DNA of 5,548 nucleotides from Selenomonadaceae bacterium. Lineage in GTDB: Bacteria > Bacillota > Negativicutes > Selenomonadales > Selenomonadaceae. Positions 1-3,907 of the stretch are shown piece by piece (within the stretch, counting starts at the first letter, position 1; every line of letters starts with the position of its first letter). Location: NCBI GenBank assembly GCA_017453765.1, contig JAFTEG010000206.1, forward strand, positions 1 through 5,548, read 5' to 3'. Both the position numbers and the translations under genes were made by a program. The notes under the pieces are model-generated. The model did no database searches, had not been told where the DNA came from, and saw nothing but the letters and a program-made list of their open reading frames with translations.

Positions 1-2
1 AC

Positions 3-1082
3 AATTTCACCGATTCAATTATGTTGATGAAGGCGGCGTACCCCGTTGAAAATTTAATTCAATCTGCGTTTTTAAATCCTTCGTGGAAGTTTATTAACGA
101 TTCGCCTGACGCGCCGGTTGATACTTTGATTGACGTTATGAAAAATAATCGGCAGGCGGACGCTGAAAATTGGTACTACCCGCTTTATTGGCACGGCTAC
201 CTTGTCATTTTAAAACCTGCGCTGATGATTTCGCCGGTACATGACCTGCGCGTACTAAATTTTTACGTGCAATTTTTTTTAATGCTGTCGGCGCTTTTTT
301 TATTTTATCAACGCTTCGGACGAAATTTAACGCTTGCCTTCGCGCTGACGCTGTTGACGATTAATCCCGTAACTGCGGCGATTGACTTTCAAAATTCCGA
401 CGTGTTTTGTATAATACTTTTGTCAGCGATTTTCATTTTGCGAAAAAATGAATTTCTACTGCGCGGCGAAAATTATTTGTACTTCTTCCTGCTACTCGGC
501 ATTGTCACGGTTTACGTCGACTTCTTGACGTACCCTTTCGCGGCATTCGGCGTGAGCTTATGTTTATGCGTGCTGATGAATGAAAAAATTTTTTTGGCAA
601 TGCCGCCGAAAGAAATTTTAAAAAAATTGTCAGCGTACCTTTTCGCGTGGGGATTCGGCTACGGCGGAATGTGGGCAGGAAAATGGATTTTGGCAAGCGT
701 CTTAACCGGCGAAAACGTAATACTCTCGGCGCTGGGCAAAGTAATTTATCGCACGTCAACCACTTTATCGGCGGCGGAAGGCGGCACTACATTTACATTC
801 ATAGACGTACTGGCACGAAACTTTTCGGCGCTGTTTCGCGGACCGTTGCCTATAATTTTGGGACTGCTTTTAATTTACTTAATCTACATTTTAATTCGCG
901 GCAAGAAAAAAATTTTTGTCACGAAGTCGCGGCTGGCGGCGTTTGCGTTTATAATGTTGGTACCGTTTTTGTGGTACGCGGTAGTGAAAAATCATTCGTA
1001 CGTGCATGATTATATGACGTACAGAAATTTGGCGGTTACGATATTCGCGGCGCTAAGTTTTTTTGTAGAGCGTAGTGATTAG
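3..1082 (+). CDS. Polytopic membrane protein of unassigned function, 5'-partial
   Basis: The reading frame is open from base 3 to the TAG at 1080-1082, so the gene almost certainly begins outside the window. The first ATG (21) has no ribosome binding site, and the codons before it read N-F-T-D-S-I without a stop. Counting from that ATG there are 353 residues. A hydrophilic N-terminal part (about 1-75, with W-H-G-Y at 57-60) is followed by about nine hydrophobic segments near 78-97, 104-121, 125-141, 152-170, 172-186, 205-226, 276-293, 305-322 and 333-349. Close to the C-terminus is an N-H-S-Y-V-H...T-Y-R stretch (324-335), with the look of a conserved loop. The general build recalls integral-membrane glycan or polymer-handling proteins, but I recognise no catalytic motif and assign no reaction. 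The last codons (E-R-S-D-stop) fall in a repeat core also seen near 3217. The gene converges on the DUF4931 gene 49 bp away. Confidence 0.75.
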   Translation, partial: NFTDSIMLMKAAYPVENLIQSAFLNPSWKFINDSPDAPVDTLIDVMKNNRQADAENWYYPLYWHGYLVILKPALMISPVHDLRVLNFYVQFFLMLSALFLFYQRFGRNLTLAFALTLLTINPVTAAIDFQNSDVFCIILLSAIFILRKNEFLLRGENYLYFFLLLGIVTVYVDFLTYPFAAFGVSLCLCVLMNEKIFLAMPPKEILKKLSAYLFAWGFGYGGMWAGKWILASVLTGENVILSALGKVIYRTSTTLSAAEGGTTFTFIDVLARNFSALFRGPLPIILGLLLIYLIYILIRGKKKIFVTKSRLAAFAFIMLVPFLWYAVVKNHSYVHDYMTYRNLAVTIFAALSFFVERSD

Positions 1083-1109
1083 TACTATCTACTACTTACT
1101 ATTCACTAC
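1072..1109 (+). repeat. Imperfect inverted repeat spanning the stop codon of the membrane protein gene
   Basis: GTAGTGATTAGTA (1072-1084) is the reverse complement of TACTATTCACTAC (1097-1109) at 12 of 13 positions, leaving a 12-nt loop. The left arm contains the TAG stop codon and the right arm lies in the heptamer array. A second partial partner (TCACTAC, 1117-1123) offers an alternative pairing. The stem is AT-rich and no T-tract follows it, so it is not a classical intrinsic terminator. It could still form at the 3' end of the transcript. Confidence 0.5.
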
Positions 1110-1131
1110 TTACTATTCACTACTTACTACA
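1083..1131. repeat. Heptanucleotide tandem repeat array, 7 units
   Basis: The gap between the two convergent stop codons is exactly 49 bp and can be read as seven consecutive 7-mers: TACTATC, TACTACT, TACTATT, CACTACT, TACTATT, CACTACT, TACTACA. The loose consensus is YACTAYY. The inner part is better described as a 14-bp unit alternating TACTATT and CACTACT. The array is pyrimidine-rich on the + strand. It leaves no room for a conventional terminator between the two genes. Short heptamer arrays of this kind are known as STRR sequences in cyanobacteria. Their presence here is seen directly, but a shared origin is not implied. Confidence 0.85.
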
Positions 1132-1917
1132 TTAGTCAAATGTTACAGTTTTATCTGTGCTGAAATAAATTTTATAAACTTCCTCCGCAATTTGCGTAAT
1201 GTTTCGCGGCAGAAAGTGAATGTTGTAGCCGACAAAGTACGGTGACGTTGCAAAGCGCGGCATAATTTTGGCGTAGATTATTCCTGCGCGGTGATAGAAA
1301 AAAATATTGTAGCTGTGCAAATTCTTTCTGAAAAAATTAGTCAAGTAATGCACGCCGATTTGCAAAAAGTCCGCCAGCGTGTCATGACTGCCGCCCTCTT
1401 CCACGACAACGTTTATTTCGCCGAATCCTACGCGCGGAAAATTTGAGACGTTCAATTCCACGTTGTCTTGCCGCGCTATTACAATGCCGCGCAGTTCCGC
1501 AGGATCAAAGAGTAATTCCGAGTTTAACTTCGGAAAGCCGACAAGTTGCATATGCGGGTGGCGAATCGTGCCGCCGGACATCGGACCGAAATTTTTAAAA
1601 AATAAAACCTCTTCGTACTTGCCGCAGTCCAAAAGTTTACGCCAATGTTTCAAGCCCATTTTTATCACGCGGCGCATTTTTTCTCTGCTGTAATTCGGCA
1701 TATCCACTTCGCATTCACTGCCTTCAATCAATACGAATTGGTCTGCCGTTTCTATCACGATATATTTATTTTTCAAAAAAATTATGTCGCCGTCCGTGTC
1801 CAAAATGCCGGTCAAATTTGCAACGTCGCAGAAGGGACAGGCGTTATCGGGGTGGACAATATTTTCCGGCTTTGTCTTGCCGACGTCCGTATTAAATCTG
1901 ATTAAATTTATATCCAT
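1132..1917 (-). CDS. DUF4931 / galactose-1-phosphate uridylyltransferase-like protein (HIT superfamily)
   Basis: This is a cytosolic protein of 261 residues. C-P-F-C at 27-30 looks like the first half of a zinc site. H120-P-H122-M-Q124 matches the H-P-H-x-Q active-site signature of GalT-type nucleotidyltransferases, in which the second His carries the nucleotidyl intermediate, so H122 is the predicted nucleophile. The C-terminal K-I-M-P-R-F-x-T-S-P stretch (217-226) fits DUF4931 proteins as I remember them. The natural substrate is not known to me, and no Leloir-pathway gene is adjacent, so galT should not be assumed. The start at 1917 is chosen because AAAGGCGGTGAT (1932-1921, minus strand) is a near-perfect Shine-Dalgarno with good spacing. 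The frame runs on to a Met codon at 1992, but those 25 extra residues lack a ribosome binding site. The gene is divergent from the HAD phosphatase gene. Confidence 0.85.
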   Translation of the reverse strand: MDINLIRFNTDVGKTKPENIVHPDNACPFCDVANLTGILDTDGDIIFLKNKYIVIETADQFVLIEGSECEVDMPNYSREKMRRVIKMGLKHWRKLLDCGKYEEVLFFKNFGPMSGGTIRHPHMQLVGFPKLNSELLFDPAELRGIVIARQDNVELNVSNFPRVGFGEINVVVEEGGSHDTLADFLQIGVHYLTNFFRKNLHSYNIFFYHRAGIIYAKIMPRFATSPYFVGYNIHFLPRNITQIAEEVYKIYFSTDKTVTFD

Positions 1918-1920
1918 TAC

Positions 1921-1932
1921 ATCACCGCCTTT
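1921..1932 (-). promoter_or_regulatory. Ribosome binding site of the DUF4931 gene
   Basis: On the minus strand this reads AAAGGCGGTGAT, one mismatch from the 16S-complementary AAAGGAGGTGAT, with three bases between it and the ATG at 1917-1915. It decides the start codon against the upstream Met at 1992. Confidence 0.8.
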
Positions 1933-1940
1933 GTGCTGAC

Positions 1941-1969
1941 ATTCTACAAAAAAAATTTTCTTTACGCAA
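1941..1969 (-). promoter_or_regulatory. Possible sigma-70-type promoter for the DUF4931 gene
   Basis: On the minus strand TTGCGT (1969-1964, 3 of 6 matches to the -35 consensus) and TAGAAT (1946-1941, 5 of 6 to the -10 consensus) are separated by exactly 17 bp. Transcription would start near 1934, giving a very short leader that begins almost at the ribosome binding site. The weak -35 makes this a moderate prediction. Confidence 0.4.
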
Positions 1970-2025
1970 TTTTTAAGCACGGCAGGACACAAAATTTTTG
2001 CGCGGTTTTACTTCACCAACAGCCC

Positions 2026-2040
2026 TTAGCTACCGGCTAA
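2026..2040. repeat. Short inverted repeat in the divergent intergenic region, possible operator
   Basis: TTAGC (2026-2030) and GCTAA (2036-2040) are perfect 5-bp inverted arms around TACCG. The site lies between the two divergent promoters, just upstream of the rightward -35 box, where a regulator could bind. The arms are short enough to arise by chance. Confidence 0.2.
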
Positions 2041-2051
2041 TCACTGACTTA

Positions 2052-2080
2052 TTGAAAAAAATTTTGTTCAGTCGTATAAT
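2052..2080 (+). promoter_or_regulatory. Strong sigma-70-type promoter of the HAD phosphatase gene
   Basis: TTGAAA (2052-2057, 5 of 6) and TATAAT (2075-2080, perfect) are separated by 17 bp. The predicted start is near 2087, which leaves a leader of about 22 nt carrying GGAGG at 2096-2100. The position rules out translation from the TTG at 1998 and supports the GTG start at 2109. It may also drive rnmV by read-through. Confidence 0.75.
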
Positions 2081-2095
2081 AACCGAAAAATTTTT

Positions 2096-2100
2096 GGAGG
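2096..2100 (+). promoter_or_regulatory. Ribosome binding site deciding the GTG start of the HAD phosphatase
   Basis: A perfect GGAGG core sits 8 bases before the GTG at 2109-2111. The codons that follow (V/M-K-K-K then a hydrophobic run) form a normal signal peptide N-terminus, in agreement with this start. Confidence 0.85.
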
Positions 2101-2108
2101 TACTTTCA

Positions 2109-3182
2109 GTGAAGAAAAAAATTTTGTCGGCAGTATTGGCGGGGATTTTTGCATTCGGCACTTTTTCAATTTCCGACGCAATGAGCCGCGCAGAAATTTC
2201 AAAAATTAATGTCACCAAGCCCGCCGAATTTAAGTACTGGGCAAAAAATTCCGTTCCGCAGAAAAAACTTGTGAACTATGTCCGCGACGTGACGAATAAG
2301 CGCAGTAAAAATTTTATTCCGGTCGAGGACAGAATAGCCGTTTTTGATATGGACGGCACTTTTTTATGCGAAACCGCGCCGTATTATTTTGAGTGGATGC
2401 TGTACTTAGACCGCGCGCTGTACGACAAAAATTATACGCCGTCACCTGAACAAAGAGAGTACGCGCAAACCATTGAGGACGCCATTCGCAACACACATAA
2501 ATTTCCAAAAAATGTAGACGTTGACGAGGCGAAGGCGCAAGAGTCTGTTTTTGCGGGAATGACGCCGGCGGATTATGAAAAGTATGTGCAAAATTTTATG
2601 GAAAAGCCGGTTGAAGGACTTAGCAATTTGAAATACGGCGAAAGTTTTTATTTGCCTATGGTTGAAGTCATAAAATATTTGCAGGCGAATGACTTTAAAG
2701 TTTACGTTGTTTCCGGCAGTGACAGACCGACTTGCAGAATTTTGGCTTGCGATTTGTTAAAAATTCCCACCAACCAAGTTATAGGCTCCGACCCCAAAAT
2801 TATTGCCGCACATCAAGATGAGAATGACGGCGGCAACTACGTTTACAAGAAAGATGATTATCTTGTTCGCGGGCATTTGATTGAAAAAAATCTTAAGATG
2901 AACAAAGTCTCTTATATCGCTAAAGAAATTGGCAAGCAACCGGTTTTGGCGTTCGGCAATTCCGGCGGTGATACAAGTATGCTGAATTACACGGTTTACG
3001 GCAATAAATACAAGAGCGCGGCGTTTTTCGTGCTGTGTGACGATTTAGAGCGTGAACTCGGCAACCTTGAAAAAGCTGAAAATTGTCGTAAGCTTGCCAA
3101 TGAATACGGCTGGACGCCCATTTCCATGAAAAATGATTTCAAGACGATTTACGGCGACAACGTGAAGAGGATTAAGAATTAA
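2109..3182 (+). CDS. Exported HAD-superfamily phosphatase
   Basis: This is a 357-residue protein with an N-terminal signal peptide: K-K-K at 2-4, a hydrophobic core at about 5-19, and a likely signal peptidase I site after S-D-A (22-24). There is no lipobox Cys. The catalytic domain has HAD motif I D80-M-D82-G-T84 (D80 nucleophile, D82 acid/base), motif II at S202 in V-V-S-G-S, a motif III Lys around 260-266, and motif IV G-N-S-G-G-D (283-288) with D288 as metal ligand. Asn at 284 replaces the more usual Asp, which as I recall also occurs in related exported HADs. The long cap between motifs I and II (about 85-190) fits a C1-type cap. A secreted phosphomonoesterase acting on small substrates, comparable to phosphoserine- or phosphorylcholine-phosphatase-like enzymes, is likely, but the substrate cannot be read from the sequence. 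The last four codons and the stop lie in a heptamer array. Confidence 0.85.
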   Translation: MKKKILSAVLAGIFAFGTFSISDAMSRAEISKINVTKPAEFKYWAKNSVPQKKLVNYVRDVTNKRSKNFIPVEDRIAVFDMDGTFLCETAPYYFEWMLYLDRALYDKNYTPSPEQREYAQTIEDAIRNTHKFPKNVDVDEAKAQESVFAGMTPADYEKYVQNFMEKPVEGLSNLKYGESFYLPMVEVIKYLQANDFKVYVVSGSDRPTCRILACDLLKIPTNQVIGSDPKIIAAHQDENDGGNYVYKKDDYLVRGHLIEKNLKMNKVSYIAKEIGKQPVLAFGNSGGDTSMLNYTVYGNKYKSAAFFVLCDDLERELGNLEKAENCRKLANEYGWTPISMKNDFKTIYGDNVKRIKN

Positions 3183-3216
3183 GGATTAAGGATTAAGGAT
3201 TAAGGATTAAGAATGA
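3168..3216 (+). repeat. Purine-rich heptamer array (AGGATTA), 7 units, left arm of an intergenic element
   Basis: Seven contiguous 7-mers: AGGATTA, AGAATTA, four further AGGATTA, then AGAATGA. The array begins exactly at codon 354 of the phosphatase gene and supplies its final R-I-K-N residues and TAA stop (3180-3182). It runs directly into AGAGCGTAG. With the pyrimidine-rich array at 3241-3282 it forms a composite element. Confidence 0.9.
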
Positions 3217-3233
3217 AGAGCGTAGACGGTAGA
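3217..3233 (+). repeat. Core of the heptamer element; contains 9-mer shared with the other array
   Basis: The 9-mer AGAGCGTAG (3217-3225) also occurs at 1067-1075, next to the other heptamer array and on the same strand. Here it lies between the purine-rich and pyrimidine-rich arrays and is followed by ACGGTAGA. Recurrence of the same word beside both arrays suggests related repeat elements rather than independent slippage. Confidence 0.5.
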
Positions 3234-3240
3234 AATTTCT

Positions 3241-3282
3241 AATCCCTCCTCCCTCTTCCCTCTTCCCTCATCCCTCTTCCCT
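3241..3282 (+). repeat. Pyrimidine-rich heptamer array (CTTCCCT), 6 units, right arm of the element
   Basis: Six contiguous 7-mers: AATCCCT, CCTCCCT, CTTCCCT, CTTCCCT, CATCCCT, CTTCCCT. The preceding AATTTCT (3234-3240) may be a decayed seventh unit. Bases 3243-3269 are 27 uninterrupted pyrimidines. Read on the minus strand the units are AGGGAAG-like, related in form to the AGGATTA units of the left arm, so the two arms are roughly inverted. The array ends 8 bp before the ATG of rnmV, where a ribosome binding site would be expected. Confidence 0.9.
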
Positions 3283-3290
3283 AAACAATT

Positions 3291-3827
3291 ATGATAAAAG
3301 AAGTTTTAGTAGTTGAAGGCAAAATGGACGTTGCCGCAATTAATCGCGCCGTTGACGCCGACTGCATTATAACCGGCGGCTTTACGCTTAATCGCAGGAC
3401 GCTTGCAAATATTTCTGCAGCGTACGAAAAGCGCGGCATAATTATCTTGACCGACCCCGATTCTGCAGGCGAACGTATAAGAAAATTTTTGTCCGCCAAA
3501 TTTCCCAACGCCAAGCACGCCTACGTGCCGCGTCTTGAGGCGACGGCTAATAACGATATCGGCATTGAGCAGGCGTCAGCTGATTCAATTCGTGCCGCGC
3601 TTGCAAAGGTTCATACTCTTGAAATTAATCCGCGCGAAGAATTTACCGCCGCCGAAATGGTTGACTTCGGTCTTGCAGGCAGTGAAAAAAGTTCAATGCT
3701 CCGTGACAGAGTTGCCGCGATTTTAGGTATCGGCTACGGCAACGTAAAAACTTTTGTTAAGCGGCTAAACTCCTACGGCATTACGCGCGAAGAATTTTTG
3801 GACGCCGTTAATCAAGTGAACGCTTAA
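3291..3827 (+). CDS. rnmV: Ribonuclease M5 (5S rRNA maturase), Toprim domain
   Basis: This is a 178-residue cytosolic nuclease, the usual RNase M5 length. The family cleaves 5S rRNA precursors to give the mature ends. The N-terminal Toprim domain shows the catalytic Glu in V-V-E10-G-K, the T-G-G-F segment (28-31), and the metal-binding D55-P-D57 of L-T-D-P-D followed by A-G-E. The segment D-I-G-I-E (89-93) is also typical of RNase M5, and the C-terminal part (about 118-178) is the family's own helical region. The ATG at 3291 gives the expected M-I-K-E-V start, but no Shine-Dalgarno precedes it because the upstream bases are the pyrimidine-rich heptamer array plus AAACAATT. rnmV is commonly followed by rsmA (ksgA). 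Here it stands alone, ends at a terminator, and may depend on read-through from the phosphatase promoter. Confidence 0.93.
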   Translation: MIKEVLVVEGKMDVAAINRAVDADCIITGGFTLNRRTLANISAAYEKRGIIILTDPDSAGERIRKFLSAKFPNAKHAYVPRLEATANNDIGIEQASADSIRAALAKVHTLEINPREEFTAAEMVDFGLAGSEKSSMLRDRVAAILGIGYGNVKTFVKRLNSYGITREEFLDAVNQVNA

Positions 3828-3847
3828 TTAAATTTGAAAATAAAACT

Positions 3848-3892
3848 AAAAAAGGCGATAACCTTTAAATTCAGGTATCGCCCTTTTATTTT
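3848..3892. terminator. Bidirectional intrinsic terminator between rnmV and the sensor kinase gene
   Basis: GGCGATAACCT (3854-3864) pairs with AGGTATCGCC (3873-3882): seven base pairs, one bulged A (3861), then three more pairs, closing an 8-nt loop. On the + strand it is followed by CTTTTATTTT. On the minus strand the AAAAAA at 3848-3853 becomes a T-tract. It can therefore end transcripts from both convergent genes. Confidence 0.9.
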
Positions 3893-3907
3893 GCCGAAAT
3901 ATTTTAA

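Noticed and set aside
505..1009. Other-frame open frames at 505-759 (-) and 647-1009 (+)
   Set aside because: They are inside the membrane protein gene, have low-complexity Arg-rich or unstructured products and no ribosome binding sites. They are shadows of the real gene.
1083..1131. CRISPR-like array
   Set aside because: The units are only 7 bp and directly abut, with no unique spacers and no cas genes. The arrays at 3168-3216 and 3241-3282 are rejected for the same reason.
1918..1992. Extension of the DUF4931 frame to a Met codon at 1992
   Set aside because: The 25 extra residues include the translated Shine-Dalgarno region (K-G-G-D-V), and no ribosome binding site precedes that Met.
1998..2108. 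Upstream extension of the phosphatase reading frame from a TTG codon at 1998
   Set aside because: It lies upstream of and across the -35/-10 promoter, has no ribosome binding site, and would bury the signal peptide behind 37 extra residues. The GTG at 2109 has a perfect GGAGG.
1132..3182. A functional pathway or new system joining the GalT-like protein and the divergent phosphatase
   Set aside because: Divergent orientation with separate promoters and no shared substrate clue. Co-function would be speculation.
3168..3282. Insertion sequence or transposon
   Set aside because: No transposase frame, no clear target-site duplication and no precise terminal inverted repeats are visible. Only a non-autonomous repeat element can be argued.
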